DNA of 35,639 nt from Paracoccaceae bacterium (GTDB taxonomy: Bacteria > Pseudomonadota > Alphaproteobacteria > Rhodobacterales > Rhodobacteraceae). The stretch covers positions 1 through 35,639 of the forward strand of contig CACPPZ010000015.1 in NCBI GenBank assembly GCA_902635985.1. The letters are read 5' to 3'. Positions 8,551-16,869 of this stretch are shown one piece after another. Below the pieces are notes generated by a model. It saw only the letters and a program-made list of their open reading frames with translations. It was not told the DNA's origin and did not search any database. A program made the position numbers and the translations under genes. Position 1 is the first letter of the stretch. The number at the start of each line of letters is the position of its first letter.

Positions 8551-9277
8551 CTTCCGGGATAAGACTTATTGGATAGTCGGTGCAAGCGAAGGCTTGGGTA
8601 GAGCCCTTGCAATTCAACTAGCTGAGATAGGTGCAAAAGTTATTATTTCTGCAAGAAATGAAGAGCGGCTACTTGAACTAGCCGAAGAAATTGGATTCAA
8701 TTCAACGGTTTTACCTATGGATGTATCAGAGGAATCTAGCGTTCGGAATGCGATTAGTAAATTACCCAAAACTTTAGATGGGTTTGTATTTTTATCGGGT
8801 GTCTACTGGCATATTAATGCTTCTTCATGGGATATAGAAAAAGCAGAGGAAATGGTCGATGTAAATCTTGTTGGAGCAATGAGGTGTTTAGGCCATTTGG
8901 TTCCTAAATTTACAAGCCAAGGATTTGGACATATTGTATTAACTGGAAGTATTGCTGGTTATCGTGGCTTGCCTGGTTCAGTGGGCTATTGTGCTTCAAA
9001 AGCAGGGCTGATGTCTCTTGCAGAAACACTAAAAATAGATTTAGCCAAAGCCAATATAGATGTTCAGCTTTTGAACCCTGGATATATTAAAACTAGGCTA
9101 ACTGATAAAAATCCCTATAAGAAAATCTATGTTATGACACCAGAAAGAGCTGCACAATTTTCTGTGATGCATATGAAATCCAATCGTTTCCAGTCATCAT
9201 TTCCACGCGTTTTTTCGATAATAAGTAAAATTATAAAAAATTTTCCTGACTGGTTATATTTTAAAATTTTCAGTTAA
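8543..9277 (+). CDS. Short-chain dehydrogenase/reductase of the RpoE operon
   Basis: A 244-residue classical SDR. GASEGLG at residues 13-19 is the cofactor turn; S136 (in TGSIAGY), Y149 and K153 (YCASK) are the catalytic triad. The C-terminal part (FSVMHMKSNRFQSSFPR, then a hydrophobic tail) could contact membrane or lipid substrate. An upstream ATG at 8525 would add six residues but has no ribosome binding site. ATG 8543 overlaps the carrier stop (ATGCGTGA) and has GAGG at 8527-8530, though 12 bases away. It is the last gene of the operon; the convergent LYS9-like gene ends 24 bases away and no terminator is evident. Confidence 0.88.
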   Translation: MRDFRDKTYWIVGASEGLGRALAIQLAEIGAKVIISARNEERLLELAEEIGFNSTVLPMDVSEESSVRNAISKLPKTLDGFVFLSGVYWHINASSWDIEKAEEMVDVNLVGAMRCLGHLVPKFTSQGFGHIVLTGSIAGYRGLPGSVGYCASKAGLMSLAETLKIDLAKANIDVQLLNPGYIKTRLTDKNPYKKIYVMTPERAAQFSVMHMKSNRFQSSFPRVFSIISKIIKNFPDWLYFKIFS

Positions 9278-9301
9278 ACGAAAGCTATTTAAAGATTTGT
9301 A

Positions 9302-10441
9302 TCAGTTATGCTGAATGACTTTGAGGTATTGTGCCAAGTTATCAATTTTTGACAACCAGTCATCGACTATTGTCATGTTGCTTGGAGCAGCTTGAACTCC
9401 TGCTTGTAGTTTTTTCTGCAAAACGGCTTCAACTGCAAGAGATACCGGCTGTGATACCAGCCTCGACATCGCACTGCCCTCACTGTCTCCCCATGCATCC
9501 ATAACAAATGTCTTGTGCCATTCGATTGAGTTTTTCATTTCTGCTTTAAGTGATACACACAAAACTACTCTATCTGGTTCATCCTTTTCGTAAGCATTTT
9601 CACTCCAGAATTGATCCGACATTTCCTTCAAGCGATTATCGCCAGCTTTTCCGTTTAATCCCTCTATTTCCCTGAAAATATCTTGCCATGCTAAGCTCCA
9701 CCCATTTAGGCGGAGCGTTCCGCGTACGAAATCTTTTACTCTCCAAGTGGGGTCAAATTTGTAATCCTCCATGAAAGGTAGGCTATCTCGATTTGGATAG
9801 ACTTCAAATGTTTCAGCTTTTTCTAATGGTGCTTGATAAGATGAGACTGCGTCCCATGGGCGTTCTACAATAAACTCTTTGAAATTACGTAATGATTTAG
9901 AGGGTGACTTAAGGGCTTTAAGTACTCCTAATGGAGACCAGCTAAATTTGTATTTAAAATCATTTTCAAATTTTGGAATACCACCACAATAAGAAAGAAA
10001 GCTCAGTTCATTTTCAATGTGATAATGTTTAGACTGGCGATAATCGGTAACCAGTTTATGAGCCATTAAATGATCAATTCCGGGATCTAATCCTACCTCA
10101 TTAATACAAACTAGATTTGCTTTTTTAAATTTACTATCAAGTATCCGCATCTCAGGTGCTATGTAAGAAGAGCTCACAAAATGTGCCTTTTCTGATAATG
10201 CTAATAAGGCTAAAGGCACATGCCAATCTGCGGGGAGCATCGATACTACAATGTCATTTTCTTTGAGACAGTCTTGAAGTGAGACTTTGTCAAATACTCT
10301 AATGCTTTTTGTAATGTCACCAACGGCTTCAGTAGCCTTTTCAAGAGTTCTGTTCCAAACAACTACATCATATCCATCTTTTATAAGTCTTCGTAGACCT
10401 GGAATTGCTGATAAACCTGCCCCACACCAATGAATTGTCAT
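9302..10441 (-). CDS. Saccharopine dehydrogenase family reductase, LYS9-like
   Basis: A 379-residue oxidoreductase. It has an N-terminal Rossmann segment (HWCGAGLSAIPGLRRL), a SMLPADWHVPLA strand, then NEVGLDPGIDHLMAHK and SYCGGIPK followed by KYKFSWSPLGVL. Those last three are signatures of saccharopine reductase (glutamate-forming, LYS9) relatives. It lies one base downstream of a LYS1-like gene, so the two should act in one pathway joining or splitting saccharopine between lysine, 2-oxoglutarate, glutamate and aminoadipate semialdehyde. In bacteria without the fungal aminoadipate route this would be lysine catabolism. Carboxynorspermidine synthase, another relative, is less likely given the LYS1 partner. 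Confidence 0.85.
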   Translation of the reverse strand: MTIHWCGAGLSAIPGLRRLIKDGYDVVVWNRTLEKATEAVGDITKSIRVFDKVSLQDCLKENDIVVSMLPADWHVPLALLALSEKAHFVSSSYIAPEMRILDSKFKKANLVCINEVGLDPGIDHLMAHKLVTDYRQSKHYHIENELSFLSYCGGIPKFENDFKYKFSWSPLGVLKALKSPSKSLRNFKEFIVERPWDAVSSYQAPLEKAETFEVYPNRDSLPFMEDYKFDPTWRVKDFVRGTLRLNGWSLAWQDIFREIEGLNGKAGDNRLKEMSDQFWSENAYEKDEPDRVVLCVSLKAEMKNSIEWHKTFVMDAWGDSEGSAMSRLVSQPVSLAVEAVLQKKLQAGVQAAPSNMTIVDDWLSKIDNLAQYLKVIQHN

Positions 10442-10442
10442 T

Positions 10443-11498
10443 TTATATTTGCTCCATATTATCCAAATAAGTTTGATGTGCTCGCAGCCACACGCTTTCG
10501 TCTATTCTGTCTATTTCCATTAAAGTTGGCAACAGTTGAGATGCAAAATCTATCGAGCTTTCTAGGGGTAGAAGTGAAGGTAGGTTATCGATTGCCATCA
10601 CGTCTAAAATAGGATCTTCACTCACGCGAGTTACTGGCTCTGACCAGGTCGTAACATCCTTATATACGGCGACTGGATTGTTCATACTACCTGGATCACA
10701 AGCTATATCTCCAATTATGCTGAGGTTTTGGCCGTTTTGAATTGTTTCTTCTGAAATGAAGGTTGGAGTTTCTTTATTTGAAACTACACAATTGAAGAAC
10801 AAATCATGGTTCAATATTTCTGAGAAATTTTCCTTCGTAGTAGTCTCTGTAATATCCCACTTTGTCGTCTCGATATTCATCTTTTCACACAAGTCGATAA
10901 CACCGCTACCCACTCGGCCAAGGGAACCAATAACGATCGCATTTCTTGGTAAGAGTTTGTTATTTTCTACTTCACCTTTTATTTGTTCGTCCAAGCTATC
11001 TTTATCTCGATATGTTGAAAATTTTTTTGGACGTTTATTTGTTTTTTGAGAAACCCAGCATGATATGGTTACGGCTGCGCCCGCATATCCAGCCCAGTAG
11101 CCGAATGCAGCTACCCTTTTGCCAGTAGGGCTGACTAAGTATTCAATATCATAAAGAGCACCACCACCAACTTTGAACCTTTTGAGCAAATTTTGAGCTG
11201 TTGGTTGACCCTTAAATGCGTGACCAAACATAATATGTCGATGTTTTAGTGGAAAAGGATATTCAGGTAATTCCTTTAAACCAAATATTATTGTTTCCAA
11301 AGGTGCATTTGGCCAACTATTTTCTTCGACAATTTCGCATCCTACATCACGATATTTTGAAGTAGGAATAATGCGTGAATTACTCTCCTCGATTGAAACT
11401 TTAATTCCTTTTTCTAAAAGGTTTTTAGCTTCTAATGGTGTAATACCAACTCGTTTTTCATTTTCTCTGCATTCTGCTCTTATCAAAATATGTGTCAT
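10443..11498 (-). CDS. Saccharopine dehydrogenase (NAD+, lysine-forming type), LYS1-like
   Basis: A 351-residue enzyme of the alanine dehydrogenase/LYS1 fold. The N-terminus has ECRENEKRVGITP. GLKEL with K75 and FGHAFKGQ with H93 correspond to the catalytic Lys77 and His96 of yeast saccharopine dehydrogenase, as I recall. AFGYWAGYAGAAV and GDIACDPGSMNNP are further LYS1 signatures. IGSLGRVGSG is the NAD-binding turn. In vivo it could run in the lysine-consuming direction. The start is ATG 11498, and the stop is one base before the LYS9-like start. The histidine-phosphatase gene ends upstream after a 23-base gap, so all three probably share a transcript. Confidence 0.9.
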   Translation of the reverse strand: MTHILIRAECRENEKRVGITPLEAKNLLEKGIKVSIEESNSRIIPTSKYRDVGCEIVEENSWPNAPLETIIFGLKELPEYPFPLKHRHIMFGHAFKGQPTAQNLLKRFKVGGGALYDIEYLVSPTGKRVAAFGYWAGYAGAAVTISCWVSQKTNKRPKKFSTYRDKDSLDEQIKGEVENNKLLPRNAIVIGSLGRVGSGVIDLCEKMNIETTKWDITETTTKENFSEILNHDLFFNCVVSNKETPTFISEETIQNGQNLSIIGDIACDPGSMNNPVAVYKDVTTWSEPVTRVSEDPILDVMAIDNLPSLLPLESSIDFASQLLPTLMEIDRIDESVWLRAHQTYLDNMEQI

Positions 11499-11521
11499 GT
11501 ATAGGATCGTTCCATGTAATA

Positions 11522-12181
11522 TTAGAAATATGTGCGGGATTTAATTCTGCTTAAATGATCCAAATGCGGCAAAGCGTTTACTTGTTCTACGTTAAATTGC
11601 CCATTTGAGTAATTAATAATTGTTATGCCCGTGTTCATTGACGCCAATAGGAACTTTATCATCATTTTATCACTCAAACCTAAGCAATTTTGAAGTGCTT
11701 TTGCTATAATACCCCCAGAAGTAACTGCTAATATAGAATCTCCGCTATCTTTAAGGATGTCAAAAACCTCGGATACCCTGTCTGCAAAATCAACGTATGA
11801 CTCAGGGGAATTTTCTATCTCATTGGCCTTCCATTTTGACATAATGAACTCAAAGTGCTTCTCAAAATCTTGACCAGATTTTGGTGGCTGTTTGCCAAAT
11901 TGTTGCTCTACAAGTGTGGATAGGGTGTAGTACTGAATCTCATTTAACCTAGAATCTCTTATTATTTCGTTGTTATTGTGTGTCTCTAATAAATTTGCAG
12001 TATCTCTTTGACGAAAAAGTGTACCACTAAAGCAAGCATCGAAGTTGAATTGATTTTTCTCAAAATACTGTCCAAGCCAGCCAGCTTGTATTTTGCCCAA
12101 GGAGCTCAGTTTGTCGTACGATATTTCATCTTTGGCTTCTGAGTTTGCCTGCCCATGGCGTACTAAGAAAATTCGAACCAT
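11522..12181 (-). CDS. Histidine phosphatase (phosphoglycerate mutase) superfamily protein, second histidine absent
   Basis: A 219-residue cytosolic protein of the phosphoglycerate-mutase-like fold. The phosphate-accepting RHG motif is intact (LVRHGQANS, with H9), as are SGTLFRQRDTA and the following arginine region. Where the family normally has the second catalytic histidine in a SHGG-type motif, this protein reads AVTSGGIIAKAL, so a serine replaces it. I have a vague memory of similar SGG forms in related bacteria, but cannot confirm it. Activity may be altered or the substrate unusual. It lies just upstream of the saccharopine gene pair in the same direction; a functional link is only suggested by position. 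The upstream gap is about 120 bases. Confidence 0.82.
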   Translation of the reverse strand: MVRIFLVRHGQANSEAKDEISYDKLSSLGKIQAGWLGQYFEKNQFNFDACFSGTLFRQRDTANLLETHNNNEIIRDSRLNEIQYYTLSTLVEQQFGKQPPKSGQDFEKHFEFIMSKWKANEIENSPESYVDFADRVSEVFDILKDSGDSILAVTSGGIIAKALQNCLGLSDKMMIKFLLASMNTGITIINYSNGQFNVEQVNALPHLDHLSRIKSRTYF

Positions 12182-12219
12182 TTAAATTGCTCATATAAAT
12201 TTTGATAAAATTATATGTG

Positions 12220-12240
12220 TAAAGCTCATATTAAGCTTTA
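12220..12240 (-). terminator. Weak hairpin downstream of the mre-ghrA operon
   Basis: TAAAGCT at 12220-12226 pairs perfectly with AGCTTTA at 12234-12240 around a 7-base loop, about 60 bases beyond the ghrA stop on the minus strand. The sequence that follows on that strand is AT-rich but has no clean run of T, so termination is only a possibility. It could equally be a leader element of the downstream phosphatase gene. Confidence 0.3.
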
Positions 12241-12301
12241 AAGCAAACACACAATAACATTAAGACTACTGTGGCAACCATAAGGTGATATTTCCCCACA
12301 T

Positions 12302-13234
12302 TCAATAACCAGTTTCTCTATCTACTAAATGTAGTAATTCTTGACCATTTTCGGCTCTTTTTATATTCATCGCAATGACTTGGGATGATGATGTTGGCCT
12401 CGTTTCGGAGGCCTTATGAGGGACGACTGTTACTTTTCTATGAGACCAATATCTGTGACTTTCAGGTAATGGTTCAGTCCTGAATACATCTAAAGTGGCG
12501 TGTTCAATTTGACCACTGTCTAATGCGGCTATCAAGGCGTTATCATCAATAAGAGGGCCTCTTCCAGGGTTTAGTACAAAAGCACCCCTTTTTGTTAGAT
12601 TAAGTGTATGGTGATTTAAAATATTTTGTGTCAGGGGTGTGTCTGGAAGCAGTAAAATTACTATGTTGGCATCCGTCAGAGATGAGTCGATTTGATCATT
12701 ACCGTAAAAGCATGAAATACCATCTACATTTTTTTTTCTTCGTGACCATCCGCGAACATTAAAGCCAAGACTTCTTAGAGCTTTTCCGCATGCAGTTCCT
12801 AGAGTACCAAGTCCTAATATCGTTACAACACGGTCTTTTGCTAATGGCGGCACATATGAACGCCATACACCATCTTGCCCATGAATATGTTTATCGATTC
12901 CAAGGTGGTGACGTAAGGTGTGACCGGTAACCCATTCTACCATTCCACTGGTTAAACCTGAGTCGACCATTCGCGCTAGCGGTACTTTAAGTGTTTTATT
13001 GAATACTACCCCCTCCACTCCGGCCCATAAGTTCAAAACTGCTTTGAGGGATGTGTATGGCGAAAAATCCTGAAGCGAGCTGCTTGGAGCATAGATGATG
13101 TAATCCACTTCGCTTGATGCAAAGCTTGTTCTCAAATCATAATCTAGGGATACCGAAGCAAACGCCTCTTCTAATGGTGCTTTATACTGGCCCCAATTTT
13201 TTTTGCCTGCTGAAAATAAAATTTTCAGTGTCAT
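12302..13234 (-). CDS. ghrA: D-2-hydroxyacid dehydrogenase, glyoxylate/hydroxypyruvate reductase A type
   Basis: A 310-residue NAD(P)-dependent 2-hydroxyacid dehydrogenase. GLGTLG at residues 141-146 is the nucleotide-binding turn, and R225 (NPGRG), E254 and H273 (VPHKAS) are the catalytic Arg, Glu and His. Length and the short N-terminal domain resemble E. coli GhrA, which reduces glyoxylate and hydroxypyruvate. The histidine segment has lysine where isoleucine is commoner (PHKAS rather than PHIAS). Its ATG overlaps the rodA stop by 4 bases, so it is translationally coupled to a cell-wall operon with which it has no known biochemical link. Exact substrate is unproven. Confidence 0.87.
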   Translation of the reverse strand: MTLKILFSAGKKNWGQYKAPLEEAFASVSLDYDLRTSFASSEVDYIIYAPSSSLQDFSPYTSLKAVLNLWAGVEGVVFNKTLKVPLARMVDSGLTSGMVEWVTGHTLRHHLGIDKHIHGQDGVWRSYVPPLAKDRVVTILGLGTLGTACGKALRSLGFNVRGWSRRKKNVDGISCFYGNDQIDSSLTDANIVILLLPDTPLTQNILNHHTLNLTKRGAFVLNPGRGPLIDDNALIAALDSGQIEHATLDVFRTEPLPESHRYWSHRKVTVVPHKASETRPTSSSQVIAMNIKRAENGQELLHLVDRETGY

Positions 13235-14379
13235 ACGTTACCTCTAGGTCTGTGGACATGAGCTGATTGAATTAATCCAAAAGTACCCATAAGAACAAGC
13301 ATAGCAGATCCCCCATAACTAATTAGAGGCAAGGGTACACCCACAACTGGCGCCAGGCCCATCACCATTGACATATTTACCGCAAAAAATAAGAAAAAGG
13401 TCGTTGTTAAGCCAAGGGTTAAAAGTGCAGAAAACCTCTCTGTGTGTCTCAATGCAGAGTGCAAACAAAAAATGACAATTCCTACATAAATTGCCAGTAT
13501 TGAGATTGTCCCAATGAAACCAAGTTCTTCGGCAATAGTCGTGAATATAAAATCGGTGTGTTTCTCAGGTAGAAAATTTAAGCGAGATTGTGTTCCTTCC
13601 ATGAACCCCCTACCAGTCCAGCCCCCCGAGCCTAAAGCAATTTTTGATTGACTAATGTGATAACCTGCGCCCAAGGGATCACTGTCGGGGTTTAAAAATG
13701 TATCAATCCTTGAAAACTGATAGTCTTGTAGTAACTGCCATTCTGTACCTCTACTTTTGAAAAGGGCTAGCACAAAACCACTTGCAAATGCGATTACCGT
13801 TCCAAAATAGATCCAGTGTACACCTGCAAGAAACATTACCGTTACCCCTGAGAGAAGTAACAGTATCGAAGTGCCGAGATCAGGTTGTTGAAGAACGAGC
13901 AAAACAGGTAAAGATATGAAAGCTATTGGAACTAAAACCCATAGTGGTTTTGAAACTTTATCAGCAGGAAGCCAGTCATAGTAAGCTGCCATTAGCATTA
14001 CTAATGCTACTTTTGCTACTTCCGATGGTTGTAAATTGATAAAGCCTAAGTTTATCCATCTTTGAGCACCCATTCCAGTACTTCCTAAGAATTCGACCAG
14101 TAAAAGTAAGATAAGCGCAAGCATATAAATTGGAACTGAAACATTCCGCCAAATCCAAATAGGCGTCATTGCAATAACAAACATTGCTAACAAGCCAATT
14201 GAAAATCTTTGCATTTGGGCTGATGCCCATGGTTCAATATTCCCACCTGCAACTGAGATAAGCATTGCAAACCCAGAAAATGCGGCACCAATTATTAAAG
14301 CAATTAAGCCCCAGTTCATAAATAGAACTTTTCTCCAGCCCGTTGGTATAGTTTTAACTCGATATTCAAGGTAGCTCAT
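13231..14379 (-). CDS. rodA: Rod-shape-determining protein RodA, SEDS glycosyltransferase
   Basis: A 382-residue polytopic membrane protein of the SEDS family, the peptidoglycan polymerase of the elongation complex, working with PBP2 on lipid II. About ten membrane segments are visible. The long periplasmic loop has the RodA pattern: DTFLNPDSDPLGAGYHISQS, then ALGSGGWTGRGFMEGTQS and FLPEKHTDFIF. ISYGGSAMLVLMGTFGL near the C-terminus is also typical. Its start overlaps the stop of mrdA by 4 bases (ATGA), and its end overlaps ghrA. Normal length, nothing unusual. Confidence 0.96.
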   Translation of the reverse strand: MSYLEYRVKTIPTGWRKVLFMNWGLIALIIGAAFSGFAMLISVAGGNIEPWASAQMQRFSIGLLAMFVIAMTPIWIWRNVSVPIYMLALILLLLVEFLGSTGMGAQRWINLGFINLQPSEVAKVALVMLMAAYYDWLPADKVSKPLWVLVPIAFISLPVLLVLQQPDLGTSILLLLSGVTVMFLAGVHWIYFGTVIAFASGFVLALFKSRGTEWQLLQDYQFSRIDTFLNPDSDPLGAGYHISQSKIALGSGGWTGRGFMEGTQSRLNFLPEKHTDFIFTTIAEELGFIGTISILAIYVGIVIFCLHSALRHTERFSALLTLGLTTTFFLFFAVNMSMVMGLAPVVGVPLPLISYGGSAMLVLMGTFGLIQSAHVHRPRGNV

Positions 14380-16316
14380 GCTTGGACTTTCGATGACTTT
14401 GTGGTTTTTGGCATCAATTTGTTCAAGTCACGTTGCTGATTATAAATTGTGGCTCGATCTTCTACAGGGTATGCGGTTATTGGTGGAGTACCTCGGTAGA
14501 TGGCTTGAAGTGTAATATCCCTAGCAATGGGTGCTGCAACAGTTGATCCGCTTCCACCATGTTCTACGACAACTGATACTGCAATTTTTGGATCATGGTA
14601 TGGTGCATAATTTACAAACAAAGCATGGTCACGTTGTTCCCAGGGCAGATCTTTGTTTTCCAGAACACCTAGTGTCCTTTCAATTGCAGAAATGTTCCTA
14701 ACCTGTGATGTTCCAGATTTTCCTATAATTTGACTTTTCTTATCCAAAACTCGTGAGTGATATGCCGTACCCCTTTTATCGTTCGTAACTTCAAAAAGAG
14801 CTTTTCGTATAAGATTTAAGTTATTTGTATTTAAATTTAACTTACTCGGTGCTTTATCAGCCTCAACCCCATTTATAGACTTAATCAGCCTTGGTAAAAT
14901 TTCGTTGCCTGTTGCGATGCGAGCAATCATGACAGCAAGCTGTAAGGGAGATGATAGCACATATCCCTGACCTATTGATGAGTTCACAGTATCACCAACA
15001 ACCCACTCTCTCGATCGTGCATTGAGCTTCCAAAGTTTGTCTGGTACTATACCTGCTGTTACGGCAGACATTTCAATATTGAACGATTTGCCTAGGCCTA
15101 GAATACGGGCTACCTCGGCAATTTTTTCAATGCCTACTTGCTGAGCTAATTCGTAATAGTAAACGTCACAACTCTCTCTTAGAGATTTTACTAAGTCTAC
15201 GTTGCCATGGCCGTCGCGTTTCCAACAATGAAATTTTCGGTTTGATACTTCTACATGTCCATTACATCTAATTTTTTCTCGATGATTTATAATTCCTGCC
15301 TCAAGTGCTGCAAGGATTGTAACCATTTTGAACGTAGACCCAGGTGGATATGCATCTTGCACTGTCTTTGAAGCTAGAGGTCTACGGTTGTCGTCTCGCA
15401 ATGTATTGTAATCATCAAAAGAAATACCGCGTACAAATTTATTTGGGTCATAAGCAGGTGAAGAGCAAATCGCCAAAATTTCCCCACTGTTACAATCCAT
15501 AACAATCACGGATGCACTCTCATTCCCTAATCTTGCACGCACGTATGCTTGTAAATTTGTATCCAAAGTGAGTTTTAAATTAGCCCCTTTAGAACCTTCT
15601 TTTCTCTCTATTTCTCGCATCACGCGACCAAGTGCATTTACTTCTACTCGTTTAGTTCCAGCTTTACCGCGGAGAGTGGTCTCTAATTCTCTCTCTACTC
15701 CTACCTTACCAATTTGAAATCTAGGTATTCTCAAGAGCGGATCAGGGTCTTTTCTTAATTCTAAATCACGGCTACTTACCGGGCCAACGTATCCAACAAC
15801 ATGAGCAAAAATTTCACCCAAAGGATAAGTTCTTGAGAAGGCTATTTCTGGGTTGACGCCTGGCAGCATTGGGGCGTTGAATGCAATTTTTTCAATAGCG
15901 TCTCTTTCTAGTCTATCCACGATTGTTACAGGTAAAAATTTTGCACTTTGTTCAAGCTCTGCCTTAGAACGCTCTATATCTTCAGGTGATAAATTTATTA
16001 GTTTTGACAGACGTTCTAAAATTAAATCTATATCACCTGCATCTTCTGCAACCATCGTAATACTGTAACTTGCCTCGTTTCCTGCTAATTTAATTCCATT
16101 CCTATCATATATTTCACCTCTTTGGTTTGGGATTAGTCTTAGGTTTATCCTATTTTCGTCTGCGACTAGTCTAAAGCTCTCTGCTTTCTCAACTTGAAGA
16201 TGGTGCATCCGCCAAGCTAATAGTCCACAAAAGCCAAGCTGAAGACCACCAACTAATAAACCCCGCCTTGCCGTGCGAAAATGTCGATATGAGACTATAT
16301 TTGACTTCTGCCACAT
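14376..16316 (-). CDS. mrdA: Penicillin-binding protein 2, elongasome transpeptidase
   Basis: A 646-residue class B penicillin-binding protein, partner of RodA in side-wall synthesis. One N-terminal membrane anchor (about residues 18-36) is followed by the dimerisation/pedestal domain with RGEIYDRNG (66-74). The transpeptidase domain has all three motifs: STFK at 327-330 (active serine S327), SCD at 382-384, and KSGT at 533-536. The SCD form in place of SxN is normal for PBP2. It lies ten bases after mreD and overlaps rodA by 4 bases. The order mreB-mreC-mreD-mrdA-rodA is the standard alphaproteobacterial cluster. Confidence 0.97.
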   Translation of the reverse strand: MWQKSNIVSYRHFRTARRGLLVGGLQLGFCGLLAWRMHHLQVEKAESFRLVADENRINLRLIPNQRGEIYDRNGIKLAGNEASYSITMVAEDAGDIDLILERLSKLINLSPEDIERSKAELEQSAKFLPVTIVDRLERDAIEKIAFNAPMLPGVNPEIAFSRTYPLGEIFAHVVGYVGPVSSRDLELRKDPDPLLRIPRFQIGKVGVERELETTLRGKAGTKRVEVNALGRVMREIERKEGSKGANLKLTLDTNLQAYVRARLGNESASVIVMDCNSGEILAICSSPAYDPNKFVRGISFDDYNTLRDDNRRPLASKTVQDAYPPGSTFKMVTILAALEAGIINHREKIRCNGHVEVSNRKFHCWKRDGHGNVDLVKSLRESCDVYYYELAQQVGIEKIAEVARILGLGKSFNIEMSAVTAGIVPDKLWKLNARSREWVVGDTVNSSIGQGYVLSSPLQLAVMIARIATGNEILPRLIKSINGVEADKAPSKLNLNTNNLNLIRKALFEVTNDKRGTAYHSRVLDKKSQIIGKSGTSQVRNISAIERTLGVLENKDLPWEQRDHALFVNYAPYHDPKIAVSVVVEHGGSGSTVAAPIARDITLQAIYRGTPPITAYPVEDRATIYNQQRDLNKLMPKTTKSSKVQA

Positions 16317-16326
16317 GTTTAAATCT

Positions 16327-16869
16327 CTAGATTACACGTCCACTCCGAGTGAAGTATGGTCTTTTAACCCGAAATATATAATGAGAAACCAGAACAATAA
16401 ATGGATATATAGATATATTAAATATCGTTTGGATTAAGCTAATTCTGAGTTCTGTTGTATTTACAAATGATAATGAGAGTACCAAATGGTAGATTAATGA
16501 AATAGCAGCAAAAGCCAATGACACTCGAACCCACTCGGCCAGAAATGATTTGTCGTCGGAGCTAGCTGTTATCGCCTTTATCCAAATTAGTATTATAAGA
16601 CTTGTTCCCGAAAATAATCCCGGTGGGCGGTGCAGCAAAAAGTCTTGCAAAAGAAGGACAGCTACAATTAGTGGAATTGGTACAAAATTTGGCTCTCTCA
16701 GTGACCAGCAGAATATCACGAGCAACAGAATATTTGGCCAAGGCCAGCGTTGAGGCATCGTTTGTAGTGGCATCAGATTGGCCAAAATAAGAAAAATAGC
16801 GACTGCTATAAATATAATGCGGTAAATCCATATACGTTCGCTTGGAATGTTACTCACTGGACGCCTCAT
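16327..16869 (-). CDS. mreD: Rod-shape-determining protein MreD
   Basis: A 180-residue hydrophobic protein with about five membrane segments, beginning with RIIFIAVAIFLILANLMPL and then a PWPNILLLVIFCWSLREP stretch. It fits MreD in size, topology and position between mreC and mrdA. MreD is a membrane component of the elongasome that balances MreC. Its start lies 20 bases inside the end of mreC, so translation is coupled. Sequence conservation in this family is low, so the identification relies partly on context. Confidence 0.92.
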   Translation of the reverse strand: MRRPVSNIPSERIWIYRIIFIAVAIFLILANLMPLQTMPQRWPWPNILLLVIFCWSLREPNFVPIPLIVAVLLLQDFLLHRPPGLFSGTSLIILIWIKAITASSDDKSFLAEWVRVSLAFAAISLIYHLVLSLSFVNTTELRISLIQTIFNISIYPFIVLVSHYIFRVKRPYFTRSGRVI

